A stretch of DNA of 34,012 nucleotides from Achromobacter sp. Bel (GTDB lineage: Bacteria; Pseudomonadota; Gammaproteobacteria; Burkholderiales; Burkholderiaceae_B). The position numbers and the translations under genes are program-made. A model generated the notes under the pieces. It was not told the origin of the DNA and did not search any database. It worked only from the letters and a program-made list of their open reading frames with translations. Position 1 is the first letter of the stretch, and every line of letters starts with the position of its first letter. This document shows positions 20,250-28,262 of this stretch, in pieces. The stretch lies in the NCBI RefSeq assembly GCF_012928505.1, contig NZ_JABBJN010000063.1:1-34012 (forward strand), read 5' to 3'.

Positions 20250-20515
20250 ATTTTTCCCCTACTGGAATGTAGATTGACCGATAGATGTCATGTCGCCGGC
20301 ACTCTGGGGTGCGGCAGGCCAGACTGTCACCCGGCCACCGCCTGGCGGCGTGAATATAAGGAGCGGCGATGGTCAAAATTCGCCGTGCTTAAGCAATTCG
20401 GTTCTGCGGACGCCGTTTCATCGGCCGCTTTTATTAAGTATTCGCGCTGCTTATATTGCGGCGGCCGGGATAGGGCAGGTTCACACTCGCGCCACTTGTC
20501 CTTGGAGCCTTATCC
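20250..20515. promoter_or_regulatory. Divergent control region between the importer and DAO/ETF operons
   Basis: These 266 bases must hold both promoters. I see a perfect palindrome TGCTTAAGCA (20386-20395), a second TTAAG at about 20433-20437, and an AT-rich stretch around 20430-20460. Inside lies a plus-strand mini reading frame (20369-20392, MVKIRRA then stop) with a strong AAGGAG five bases ahead. The palindrome overlaps the 3' end of that mini frame. One of the nearby LysR proteins is the likely regulator. No terminator-like hairpin was seen. Confidence 0.5.
20369..20392 (+). other. Possible seven-codon leader peptide MVKIRRA
   Basis: ATG GTC AAA ATT CGC CGT GCT TAA is preceded by AAGGAG (20358-20363) with five bases of spacing, a better ribosome site than that of the oxidoreductase gene 120 bases downstream. 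It could be a leader peptide. A chance match is quite possible because I see no attenuator hairpin after it and do not know the transcription start. Confidence 0.25.
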
Positions 20516-21703
20516 GTGAAAAGTTTTGACGTGATCGTGATTGGTGCCGGCGTGATCGGCAGTTCGGTAGCCTTCCATCTGGCCGAACTGGGCGCAAAGA
20601 ATGTGCTGGTGCTGGACCGGGCCACGATCGGCGCCGGCACGACCTCGCAGTCGTCCGGCATCCTGCGCACCCACTACTCGGTGCGCGAGAACGTGGAATT
20701 GGCCCAGCGGTCCTGGAACGTGTTCAACAATTTCGCCAGCTACGTGGGCGATGACGAGGCCTCTTGCGGCCTGGTCAAGTGCGGCTATCTGATCAGCGCG
20801 GCAGACAACGACAAGCTGGAGCCGTTGCGCGGCGCGCTGGAACAGCAGCGCGCACAGGGCATCGCGCTGGAACTGTTGAACGCCGCCCAGGCGCGCGAGC
20901 TGCTGCCCATCGCCTCGTTCGACGATGCGGCGCTGATCGGCTTTGAGCCCGACGCCGGCTTTGCCGATGCGTATCTGGTGGCCACCAGCTTTGCGCGCGG
21001 CGCGCGCCGCCGCGGCGTGACCATCCGCGAAAATGTCGACGTCCGCAAATTACTCATCGAGGATGGGCGCGTGGTCGGCGTGTCCACCTCCGAGGGCGAC
21101 TACGCCAGCCCGCTGGTCATCAGCACGCAAAACATCTGGACGTCGGAATTGGCCGCCTGGACGGGCGTTGCGATGCCGGTGGTGCCGGAACGCCACGCGG
21201 TGCTGGCGCTGGAATGCGAGGCCGCGCCCTACACGTATTCGATGCCGGTCTACAAGGACCTGGCATCCCCCGGCATGCTGTATTGCCGCAGCTACGGCGG
21301 CAACCAGATGCTGGTCAGCGAGGGCATCGTGGGCGAGGCGCTGCAAAAGAGCGACGCCGAACAGGGCGATATCCCGCTGGACTACGTGGCCGAAGTGGGT
21401 GAGCAGGTGGCCGCGCGCTTCCCCGCTTACGAGACCGCCGGGCTGGCCTCGTCCTGGACCGGCGTATACGACGTGACGCCCGACTGGAATCCCGTGCTGG
21501 GCCGCGTGCCCGGCGTAGCGGGCCTGATTGTGGGCTTTGGTTTTTCGGGCCATGGCTTCAAGTTGTCGCCGACCGTGGGCCGCGTGCTGGCGCAGGAGGC
21601 CTTGGGCCTGGCGACCGACGTGTCGCTCAAGCCATACGACATCGGCCGCTTCGAAAGCGGCGCGTTGCTGACCGGGAAGTACGGCCTTGGCGCCGTCTCC
21701 TGA
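20516..21703 (+). CDS. FAD-dependent oxidoreductase, DAO family (sarcosine/dimethylglycine dehydrogenase-like)
   Basis: This 395-residue flavoprotein starts with GTG at 20516, eight bases after GGAG. The FAD-binding GAGVIG lies at residues 10-15, with the acidic strand end VLVLDRATIGAGTTSQSSG and the DAO-type SSGILRTHYS loop. The C-terminal GFGFSGHGFKLSPTVGRVLA closes the FAD site as in glycine/sarcosine oxidases. Such enzymes oxidise amino or N-methylamino acids. Because etfB and etfA follow in the same operon, this one probably passes electrons to ETF rather than to oxygen, as dimethylglycine and sarcosine dehydrogenases do. The substrate is unknown. HutD follows after four bases. Confidence 0.92.
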   Translation: MKSFDVIVIGAGVIGSSVAFHLAELGAKNVLVLDRATIGAGTTSQSSGILRTHYSVRENVELAQRSWNVFNNFASYVGDDEASCGLVKCGYLISAADNDKLEPLRGALEQQRAQGIALELLNAAQARELLPIASFDDAALIGFEPDAGFADAYLVATSFARGARRRGVTIRENVDVRKLLIEDGRVVGVSTSEGDYASPLVISTQNIWTSELAAWTGVAMPVVPERHAVLALECEAAPYTYSMPVYKDLASPGMLYCRSYGGNQMLVSEGIVGEALQKSDAEQGDIPLDYVAEVGEQVAARFPAYETAGLASSWTGVYDVTPDWNPVLGRVPGVAGLIVGFGFSGHGFKLSPTVGRVLAQEALGLATDVSLKPYDIGRFESGALLTGKYGLGAVS

Positions 21704-21707
21704 TCGC

Positions 21708-22232
21708 ATGCGCTGGACACGCGCCGCTTGGCAGGCCTTGCCGCCCGAGCCGTGGAAGAACGGCGGCGGCGTCACGCGCACGCTGGCGGTGGACGGGCAG
21801 GCGGCGATGCCGCGCTGGCGCGTCAGCATCGCGGACATCGAGCGGGATGGCCCGTATTCGCGCTTTCCGGGCTACGACCGCGTATCGGTCGTGCTGTCGG
21901 GCCAAGGCGTGGCGCTGCAAGGAGAGGGCGCCGGGCTCGATCTGCTGCCCGGCGTGCCGACGGCGTTTGCCGGCGACCTCGCGCTGGAGTGCCGTCTGTT
22001 GGGCGGTCCCGTGCGGGTGTTGAACCTGTTCGTGCTGCGCGGCGCGGCCCAGGCAACGGTGTCCTGTGCCGGCTCGGCACGCGCCCCGCTGATTGTCGGC
22101 GCGCTTGCCGCCGTTCCCGCTTTGGTTCAGGCGTTCGGCATCAGCGTGGAGTGGGGCGCCGGGCCGCTGGCGGTGGGCGGGCGGGAGGCCGTGTTGCTGG
22201 ACTTGCGCGTGGCGGCGCTTGCTGCCGCCTGA
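21708..22232 (+). CDS. HutD family protein (HutD/Ves, cupin fold)
   Basis: This 174-residue protein starts with ATG at 21708, four bases after the oxidoreductase stop; a TTG at 21687 is a less likely alternative. The family motif PWKNGGGVTRTLAVDG is near residue 16, followed by WRVSIADIERDGPYSRFPGYDR, split here across the W-R-V-S strand and the GPYSRFPG turn. HutD is a small double cupin-fold protein found in histidine-utilisation operons; its role is poorly defined and thought to be protective or regulatory. No hutH, hutU or hutI is in the window, so this copy serves another route or a split hut pathway. Confidence 0.88.
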   Translation: MRWTRAAWQALPPEPWKNGGGVTRTLAVDGQAAMPRWRVSIADIERDGPYSRFPGYDRVSVVLSGQGVALQGEGAGLDLLPGVPTAFAGDLALECRLLGGPVRVLNLFVLRGAAQATVSCAGSARAPLIVGALAAVPALVQAFGISVEWGAGPLAVGGREAVLLDLRVAALAAA

Positions 22233-22294
22233 CCGCTCTTCTCTTCGCCTCCTGCCGGGGGCATTGATTGATTCCTTAATCCAGGAGTGTTCGC

Positions 22295-23044
22295 ATGAAG
22301 GTATTAACCGCCGTCAAGCGCGTGGTTGACTACAACGTCAAGGTACGTGTCAAGGCCGACCAGAGCGGCGTGGATATCGGCAACGTCAAGATGTCGATGA
22401 ACCCGTTCGATGAAATCGCCGTCGAGGCGGCCGTGCGCTTGAAAGAGCAAGGCGCGGCGGCCGACGTGGTCGCCGTGTCTTGCGGCACGGCGTCGTCCCA
22501 GGAAACGCTGCGCACCGCGCTGGCGATCGGCGCGGATCGCGGCGTGCTGGTGCAGACCGACGCCGTGCTGCAGCCGTTGGCCGTGGCCAAGCTGCTGTGC
22601 GCCGTGGTGCAGCAGGAGCAGCCCGCACTGGTGATCCTGGGCAAGCAGGCGATCGACGACGACGCGTGCCAGACCGGACAGATGCTTGCGGCGCTGCTGG
22701 GCTGGCCGCAGGCCACCAACGCCAGCGCCATCGAGATTGACGGCGCCGAGGTACGTGTCACGCGCGAGGTCGACGGCGGCCTGGAGGTGCTGGCGCTGAC
22801 GCTGCCTGCCATCGTCACTGCCGATTTGCGGCTGAATGAGCCGCGCTATGTCACGCTGCCCAACATCATGAAGGCCAAGAAGAAGCCGGTGGATGTCCTG
22901 ACGCCGGAGGCGCTGGGCGTGGATCCGGGGTCGCGCCTGGAGACGTTGCGCGTGGAAGAACCCGCCGTGCGGGCGCCTGGCATCAAGGTGGCGGACGTGG
23001 CCGCGCTGATCGATAAACTCAAGAACGAAGCGAAGGTGATCTGA
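22295..23044 (+). CDS. etfB: Electron transfer flavoprotein beta subunit (EtfB/FixA)
   Basis: This 249-residue ETF beta subunit begins MKVLTAVKRVVDYNVKVRVK, characteristic of the family, and NPFDEIAVEAAVRLKEQ marks the AMP-binding side. The recognition-loop region is close to TLPAIVTADLRLNEPRYVTL. A good AGGAG (22283-22287) precedes the ATG by seven bases. It forms a dimer with the alpha subunit and carries electrons from flavin dehydrogenases to ETF-quinone oxidoreductase. Its position behind a DAO dehydrogenase suggests a dedicated partner; a housekeeping pair probably exists elsewhere. Confidence 0.93.
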   Translation: MKVLTAVKRVVDYNVKVRVKADQSGVDIGNVKMSMNPFDEIAVEAAVRLKEQGAAADVVAVSCGTASSQETLRTALAIGADRGVLVQTDAVLQPLAVAKLLCAVVQQEQPALVILGKQAIDDDACQTGQMLAALLGWPQATNASAIEIDGAEVRVTREVDGGLEVLALTLPAIVTADLRLNEPRYVTLPNIMKAKKKPVDVLTPEALGVDPGSRLETLRVEEPAVRAPGIKVADVAALIDKLKNEAKVI

Positions 23045-23973
23045 TGACGGTCCTGGTTATTGCCGAACACGACAACCGCGTACTTGCCGGCGCGACGCGC
23101 AACGCCATCGCCGCCGCAGGCAAGCTGGGCGTGCCGATCCACGTGCTGGTGGCGGGGGCGGGCGCGCAAGCCGTGGCGGACGCCGCCGCAGGTGTCGCGG
23201 GCGTCCAGAAAGTGCTGCTGGCCGACGCGCCGCATCTGGGGGATGGCCTGGCCGAGAACCTGGCCGCGCAGGCGGTGGCGGTCGCGGGCGGCTATGCACA
23301 TCTGTTCCTGGCCGCCACCACGCAAGGCAAGAGCGTGGCCCCGCGCGTGGCCGCCCTGCTGGACGTGGCGCAGGTGTCCGATGTGATCGAGGTGGTGTCG
23401 GCCGACACGTTCAAGCGTCCTATCTATGCGGGCAACGCGATCGCCACGGTCAAGAGCGGCTACCCCGTCGTTGTGGCGACGATCCGCCCGACTGCCTTCG
23501 ACGCCGCGCCGGCCGAGGGCGGTAGCGCGCCGGTCGAAACGGTCGCTGCCGTGGCGGATGCGGGCCGGGCGCGTTTCGTCAGCCGCGAGCTCGCGGTGTC
23601 GGAGCGCCCGGATCTGGGCGGCGCACGCGTGGTGGTGTCGGGGGGGCGCGGGCTGGGCAGCGCGGAAAACTTCAAGCTGCTGGACCCGTTGGCGCAGAAG
23701 CTGGGCGCCGCCCTCGGGGCATCGCGCGCGGCGGTGGACGCGGGGTACGCACCCAATGATTGGCAGGTGGGGCAGACCGGCAAGATCGTGGCGCCGGCGC
23801 TGTATGTGGCCGTCGGGATCTCGGGCGCCATCCAGCACTTGGCCGGCATGAAGGACTCCAAGACCATCGTCGCCATCAACAAGGACGGCGACGCGCCGAT
23901 CTTCGGCGTGGCGGACTACGGTCTGGTCGACGATCTGTTCGAGGCCGTCCCCGCCTTCACCGCCGGGTTGTAG
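23044..23973 (+). CDS. etfA: Electron transfer flavoprotein alpha subunit (EtfA/FixB)
   Basis: This 309-residue ETF alpha subunit starts on the last base of the etfB stop (TGATG), so the two are translationally coupled. The C-terminal FAD domain is intact: VVVSGGRGLGSAENF, VGQTGKIVAPALYVAVGISG and SKTIVAINKDGDAPIFGVAD carry the conserved flavin contacts. It works with EtfB as the electron carrier for the upstream oxidoreductase. The convergent LysR gene ends seven bases beyond. Confidence 0.94.
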   Translation: MTVLVIAEHDNRVLAGATRNAIAAAGKLGVPIHVLVAGAGAQAVADAAAGVAGVQKVLLADAPHLGDGLAENLAAQAVAVAGGYAHLFLAATTQGKSVAPRVAALLDVAQVSDVIEVVSADTFKRPIYAGNAIATVKSGYPVVVATIRPTAFDAAPAEGGSAPVETVAAVADAGRARFVSRELAVSERPDLGGARVVVSGGRGLGSAENFKLLDPLAQKLGAALGASRAAVDAGYAPNDWQVGQTGKIVAPALYVAVGISGAIQHLAGMKDSKTIVAINKDGDAPIFGVADYGLVDDLFEAVPAFTAGL

Positions 23974-23980
23974 GGGCGCG

Positions 23981-24994
23981 TCAACGCCGCATGCTGCGCC
24001 ACAGCGTGGCGGGCGGCAGCCCCAGGGCCGGGGCGATGTCTTTCTGGATCAGGCGTTCCACCGCCATCAGGATCACGTCCCGCGCCTCGGTGGGCAGCTT
24101 GCCCACTTCCTGCTGCCGCGCCGCCAGATACAGCGTGCGTGACAGGCTCGCGTCGTCGCTGCGCGCAACGCCCAGGTAAGGCGCCAGCGGCAACACGCGC
24201 AACTGGTCCACGAAATGGCGCGACTGCCAGATGCACAGCGGCGTGCTGATCGCGAAGCCGATGCCCGCCGTGACCAGGCTGAGCAGCGGGTCGGTATTGT
24301 CGAATTCAAAGGTGCGCTCGATCATCACGTCGTGCGATTCGATCAGGCGATCGATTTCGGCGCCGATGAACGAACGCGCGCTGTAGCGGATGAACTGCGT
24401 GCGTTTGCCCAGTTCCTTGAGCGTATCGATTTTGTCCATGTCCATCGTGCGCGGCACGATCAGCACATAGGGTTCGCTGAACAGGCTGTATTTTTTGATG
24501 GTGGGCTTGCCGGCCACGGCGCTGGTGGTGACCACCAGGTCAAGTTGCCGGTCTTCCAGCTGCTTGTCCAGCACGGGCGTAATGCCCGACCATAGCCGGA
24601 TCTGGCGCGACGCGCCCGACAGACCATGGATCAGCGTGGGCCCCAGCGTGCCCGCGAATGAGTCCACGCAGCCGAAGCGCACGATGTTGCGCTTGGCCCG
24701 GCTCAGGTTGCGCACGCTCTCCGTCATGTCGCCGGCCTGGGCGAGCAGGCGCGCGGCATGGTCGAACAGCAGCTCGCCGGCGGGCGTGGGCCGCGCCGGC
24801 CGCGTGCTGCGGTCCAGCAGTTCGGTCGACATCGCGCCTTCCAGCTGCTTGATCCGCTGCGACACCGCCGCTTGTGACAGGCCCAAGAGGCGCGCCGCGC
24901 CGGAAACCGACGCGGCTTCCACCACCGCCACCCAGGTCAGCAACAGGCTCCATTCCGGATAGTTTTCCGTCGTGCTGAAGGAAAATCGGTTCAT
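23981..24994 (-). CDS. LysR family transcriptional regulator
   Basis: This 337-residue regulator starts at ATG 24994 with a short extra N-terminal stretch. The winged helix lies at about residues 16-75 (VSGAARLLGLSQAAVSQRIK, then ELLDRSTRPARPTPAGELLF). The effector domain starts near VRFGCVDSFAGTLGPTLIHG. It follows the HutG-like gene by 33 bases on the same strand and may be co-transcribed with it, while it converges with etfA. It is the best candidate regulator of the importer/oxidoreductase/ETF divergon and of the HutG-like gene. The effector is unknown. Confidence 0.92.
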   Translation of the reverse strand: MNRFSFSTTENYPEWSLLLTWVAVVEAASVSGAARLLGLSQAAVSQRIKQLEGAMSTELLDRSTRPARPTPAGELLFDHAARLLAQAGDMTESVRNLSRAKRNIVRFGCVDSFAGTLGPTLIHGLSGASRQIRLWSGITPVLDKQLEDRQLDLVVTTSAVAGKPTIKKYSLFSEPYVLIVPRTMDMDKIDTLKELGKRTQFIRYSARSFIGAEIDRLIESHDVMIERTFEFDNTDPLLSLVTAGIGFAISTPLCIWQSRHFVDQLRVLPLAPYLGVARSDDASLSRTLYLAARQQEVGKLPTEARDVILMAVERLIQKDIAPALGLPPATLWRSMRR

Positions 24995-25027
24995 CGCCTG
25001 GCGTGTCCTGGACCGAGATGCGGGGGA

Positions 25028-25831
25028 TCAGCGCTGACGCGCCGTGGTCTGCCGCAGGGCGGCTTGCACCATGCCTTCGACCACGGGGATGACCTTGCCG
25101 GCCAGGTCGGCCCGCCAGCCGTAGGGATGGGTTTCGTCCATGTAGGTGGACTGGCACATTTCCAGCTGGATGGCGTGGATATTGTCGGCCGGCGCACCGT
25201 AGTGGCGCGTGATGTAGCCGCCCTTGAAACGGCCGTTGATGGCCCAGGTGTAGTCGCGGCAGCCGTCCAGTTGTTCCTTGACCGCTGCCAGGATGTCCGG
25301 GGCGCATGCCGCGCCGTCGGACGTGCCGATGTTCAGGTCGGGCAGCTTGCCGTCGAACAGGCGCGGCAGCACGCTGGCGATGGAATGCGCCTCCCACAGC
25401 AGCACGGTGCCGTGCTCGGCCTTGATGCGGCCCAGTTCTTCGCGCAGCTTGGCGTGATAAGGCTGCCAATAGGTCTGCAAGCGGTGCGCGCGTTCGGCAT
25501 CCGTCAGCACCGCGTCGTTCTGGTAGAGGGCGTCGCCGCGGAATGTCTGGGTCGGGCACAGGCCCGTCTTGGTCTGGCCGGGATACAGGCTTTCGTCGTT
25601 GGGCGGGCGGTTCAGGTCCACCACATAGCGCGAATAGCGCGCGCCGATCACCGAAGCGCCCACCGCCTGGGCGAATTGGTACAGCGTGTCCAGGTGCCAG
25701 TCGGTGTCGCCGGACTCCAGGCCCAGCGGCGTCATCTGCGCGCGCTGCGTATCGGGGATCTGGCTGCCCAAATGGGGAATGGAGATCAGCAGCGGGGCGG
25801 TGCCGCGGCTGAAATGATAGATGTCGCTCAA
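25028..25831 (-). CDS. hutG: N-formylglutamate amidohydrolase family protein (HutG-like)
   Basis: This 267-residue enzyme of the N-formylglutamate deformylase family hydrolyses N-formyl-L-glutamate to formate and glutamate, the last step of one histidine degradation route. Visible landmarks are PLLISIPHLGSQIP (His20), SGDTDWHLDTLYQFA, RYSRYVVDLNRPPNDESLYP, LLWEAHSIAS and the terminal AIQLEMCQSTYMDE. These match the HutG family closely in order and length. No other hut enzyme gene lies here except hutD, so it may act on a different N-formyl or N-acyl amino acid. It lies between two LysR genes on the same strand. Confidence 0.9.
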   Translation of the reverse strand: MSDIYHFSRGTAPLLISIPHLGSQIPDTQRAQMTPLGLESGDTDWHLDTLYQFAQAVGASVIGARYSRYVVDLNRPPNDESLYPGQTKTGLCPTQTFRGDALYQNDAVLTDAERAHRLQTYWQPYHAKLREELGRIKAEHGTVLLWEAHSIASVLPRLFDGKLPDLNIGTSDGAACAPDILAAVKEQLDGCRDYTWAINGRFKGGYITRHYGAPADNIHAIQLEMCQSTYMDETHPYGWRADLAGKVIPVVEGMVQAALRQTTARQR

Positions 25832-25923
25832 GGGAAAACTCCGGGTAGCAAAGACGGTACGCTGCGGGCGCTGCCGCAGGCGATGGGCGCTTGTATGCTA
25901 GGCAGCATGGCCCGTCGCGGTAA

Positions 25924-25968
25924 TTGCATCAGTTTAATGGATATTGATGATCAGGCTGGCTGATGCAA
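25924..25968. promoter_or_regulatory. Long-range inverted repeat upstream of hutG
   Basis: TTGCATCAG (25924-25932) and CTGATGCAA (25960-25968) are perfect 9-base complements 27 bases apart, in the 146-base gap between the LysR gene that ends at 25978 and the start of the HutG-like gene. The AT-rich middle could hold a promoter for hutG on the minus strand (weak TTGCAT, 16 bases, CAATAT). It may be a regulator site, or a loose stem ending the LysR transcript, but no T-run follows. The rest of the gap shows nothing clear. Confidence 0.4.
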
Positions 25969-25977
25969 AGCAAAAGA

Positions 25978-26931
25978 TCATGGGCACACGGGTTGCGCAT
26001 AGGGTGCCCACGGCGGATCCGTGTTCCAGACGCCGGCGATCTCATCGATCAGCACGCGCACCTTGGGCGACAGATGCCGCCGGTGCGGATACACCGCGCA
26101 CACCGGCGCGCCCGTCGGGGCCACGGTTTCCAGCACGGGCGCCAGTCGGCCCGCGCGCAAGTCGTCGGCCACCAGGAACGCGCCCAGCTGCACGATCCCG
26201 TCGCCCGCCAGCGCGGCGTCGCGCAGGGCTTCGGTATGACCCAGGCGCAGGCGGCCGGCGATGGACACGTGGCGATCCTGGCCCTGGGCGGCAAAGCGCC
26301 ACGGCACCAACTGCCCCGCGTGCGTGTACGCCAGCGTCTGATGCTGGCTCAAGGCGTCGGGCGTGATCGGCACGCCGTGGCGCGCCAGGTAGGCCGGCGC
26401 GGCGCAGGTGATCAACCGGTGCGGCGCCAGTACCCGCCGTACCAGCCGGCTGTCCACGTCGCCGCCGATGCGGATCGCCACATCGATGCCGTCGCGCACC
26501 AGATCGGTGTAGTCGTCGGAAAAGCTGACGTCCGCTTCCACGTCGGGCCAGCGCCGCAGGTAGGCGCGCAGCAGCGGCATCAGATGCAGCCTGCCCAGCG
26601 ACACCGGCAAGTCGATGCGCAGGCGGCCGCGCGGCGCTTGCTTGCGGCTGGCCATGGCATCGGTGGCATTGTCGACTTCAGACAGGATGCGCTGCGCGTG
26701 CTCGTAGAAGATGCGGCCGTCGTCGCTCAGGCTGACGCTGCGCGTGCTTCGGTGCATCAGCCGGGCGCCCAGGCTTTGCTCCAGCCGGGCGATACATTTG
26801 CCGATGGCCGATCGCGAGAGGCCCAGCTTTTCCGCAGCCGCCGTGAAGCTCTGCGCGTCAGCCACGCGTACGAACGCCAGCAGGTCGCCGATGTGGTCCA
26901 GACGGTGGGAAGGGGCGGCGTTATTGTCCAC
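25978..26931 (-). CDS. LysR family transcriptional regulator, divergent from an MFS gene
   Basis: This 317-residue regulator has a GTG start at 26931 with AAGGGA seven bases ahead. The winged helix lies near residues 15-75 (FTAAAEKLGLSRSAIGKCIA, then RLMHRSTRSVSLSDDGRIFY). The effector domain starts at GRLRIDLPVSLGRLHLMPLL, the YafC/PecT-like branch that is often paired with transporters. It is divergent from the MFS gene and most likely controls it. It lies upstream of the HutG-like gene but is separated by 146 bases, so co-transcription is uncertain. Confidence 0.92.
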   Translation of the reverse strand: MDNNAAPSHRLDHIGDLLAFVRVADAQSFTAAAEKLGLSRSAIGKCIARLEQSLGARLMHRSTRSVSLSDDGRIFYEHAQRILSEVDNATDAMASRKQAPRGRLRIDLPVSLGRLHLMPLLRAYLRRWPDVEADVSFSDDYTDLVRDGIDVAIRIGGDVDSRLVRRVLAPHRLITCAAPAYLARHGVPITPDALSQHQTLAYTHAGQLVPWRFAAQGQDRHVSIAGRLRLGHTEALRDAALAGDGIVQLGAFLVADDLRAGRLAPVLETVAPTGAPVCAVYPHRRHLSPKVRVLIDEIAGVWNTDPPWAPYAQPVCP

Positions 26932-27002
26932 GAATTGTCCCTTGTGTTTCGCTTTTTGCCTACTTTATCAGCACATTGGAAACAGTAGACTGCATAGGGG
27001 TC

Positions 27003-27018
27003 GGCCTGGCAACAGGCC
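27003..27018 (+). promoter_or_regulatory. GC hairpin with GCAA tetraloop before the MFS start
   Basis: GGCCTG-GCAA-CAGGCC forms a perfect 6-base stem closed by a GNRA loop, ending 20 bases before the ATG of the MFS gene. No T-run follows on either strand, so it is not a normal terminator. It could influence mRNA stability or translation initiation. Structure is seen, role is inferred. Confidence 0.35.
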
Positions 27019-27038
27019 ATTTCCGGATAGACCCACCT

Positions 27039-28262
27039 ATGCCCCGCAGCACGCCTTCCTCTACTCCAACCCGTTCCGACCCGCTCGTCCGGACTTCCCG
27101 GCGCGCCTGGCTGGGCGTCCTTGCCGTGGGCTTGGCCACGTTCAGCGTCGTCACCACCGAAATGCTGCCGGTGGGCCTGCTGGTGCCCATCACTGGCGAC
27201 CTGGGCGTGTCGGTGGGCGAGGGCGGCCTGATGCTTTTCGTGCCCGCGATCCTGGCGGCGTTGTTTGCGCCGCTGGTCGTGGTGGCGGCGAAACGCGCGG
27301 ACCGTCGCTGGCTGCTGTGCGGATTGTTGGCGCTGCTGACGGGCGCCAATCTGGCCAGCGCGCTGGCGCCGTCCATGGCCTGGTTCCTGGCGGCGCGCGT
27401 GCTGGTGGGCGTGTGCATCGGCGGCATCTGGGCGATAGCGGGGGGCCTGGCAAGCAGGATTGTTCCGCCGCAGGCGGTGGGAACGGCCACCGCCATCATC
27501 TTTGGCGGCGTGGCCGTCGCCTCGGTGCTGGGCGTGCCGCTGGGCGCCTTCATCGGCGACCTGGCGGGTTGGCGCAGCGCGTTCGGCGCGATGGCGGTTT
27601 TGTGCGCGGCCGTGCTGTTGCTGATCGGCGTGGTTCTGTCGCCGTTGCCCGCGGCGCGCGGCCTGTCCGCGCGCCAACTGGCCGGGCAGTTTTCGAATCC
27701 GGCGGTGCGCCTTGGCTTGCTGGTTACCTTGTTCCTGGTGGCCGGGCATTTCATGGCGTACACCTTCGTCCGGCCACTGCTGCAATCGCAGGCGGGCTTT
27801 GGCCAGGAGTGGATCGGCCCGTTGCTGTTCGCCTATGGCGCGGCTGGCGTCGCGGGCAATTTCGTAGCGGGGCCGGCCGCCGCCCGACATCCGGGTGGCG
27901 TGTTGCTGGCGATCGCCGTTGCGTTGTTGTTGACGCTGGCGCTGCTGGCCGGGCTGGGGCATCTGCGCATCGCGGGCGGCGTCTTGCTGGTGGCGTGGGG
28001 GCTTGCGTATGGCGGTGTGTCGGTATCGCTTCAGGCCTGGATGATGCGTGCCGCGCCGGATGCCGTCGAGGCCGCCACGGCGCTGTTCGTGGCGATGTTC
28101 AATCTGGGGATCGCTGCCGGTTCATTGCTGGGCGTGCCCAGTGTGGACGCGCTGGGCTTGCGGGCGAACCTGTCGCTGGCGGCGGCGTGCATGCTGCTGC
28201 CGGCGGGCGCGCTGTGGTGGTGGCAACAGCGGGCGCGTGAGGACGGTCCGGCATTTCGGTAG
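27039..28262 (+). CDS. MFS transporter, DHA1 drug-efflux type (AraJ/SotB-like)
   Basis: This 407-residue inner-membrane protein starts at ATG 27039 (MPRSTPSSTP); a TTG 63 bases upstream is rejected because it would translate the hairpin and untypical sequence. About twelve hydrophobic segments are visible. The first carries FSVVTTEMLPVGLLVPI and the loop after segment two AAKRADRRWLL, typical of the DHA1 proton-coupled efflux group with sugar/arabinose efflux members. It is divergent from a LysR gene, the usual regulator-pump pair. The substrate is unknown. Confidence 0.92.
   Translation: MPRSTPSSTPTRSDPLVRTSRRAWLGVLAVGLATFSVVTTEMLPVGLLVPITGDLGVSVGEGGLMLFVPAILAALFAPLVVVAAKRADRRWLLCGLLALLTGANLASALAPSMAWFLAARVLVGVCIGGIWAIAGGLASRIVPPQAVGTATAIIFGGVAVASVLGVPLGAFIGDLAGWRSAFGAMAVLCAAVLLLIGVVLSPLPAARGLSARQLAGQFSNPAVRLGLLVTLFLVAGHFMAYTFVRPLLQSQAGFGQEWIGPLLFAYGAAGVAGNFVAGPAAARHPGGVLLAIAVALLLTLALLAGLGHLRIAGGVLLVAWGLAYGGVSVSLQAWMMRAAPDAVEAATALFVAMFNLGIAAGSLLGVPSVDALGLRANLSLAAACMLLPAGALWWWQQRAREDGPAFR

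Noticed and set aside
19234..20376. Long extension of the SsuC-like permease through the binding-protein gene
   Set aside because: The extra sequence is an alternative-frame reading of the SsuA-like gene; the permease family length fits the start at 19233.
19332..20519. A 395-codon plus-strand frame opposite the SsuA-like gene
   Set aside because: No recognisable domain and the usual antisense His/Gln/Arg composition; the opposite strand encodes a clear binding protein.
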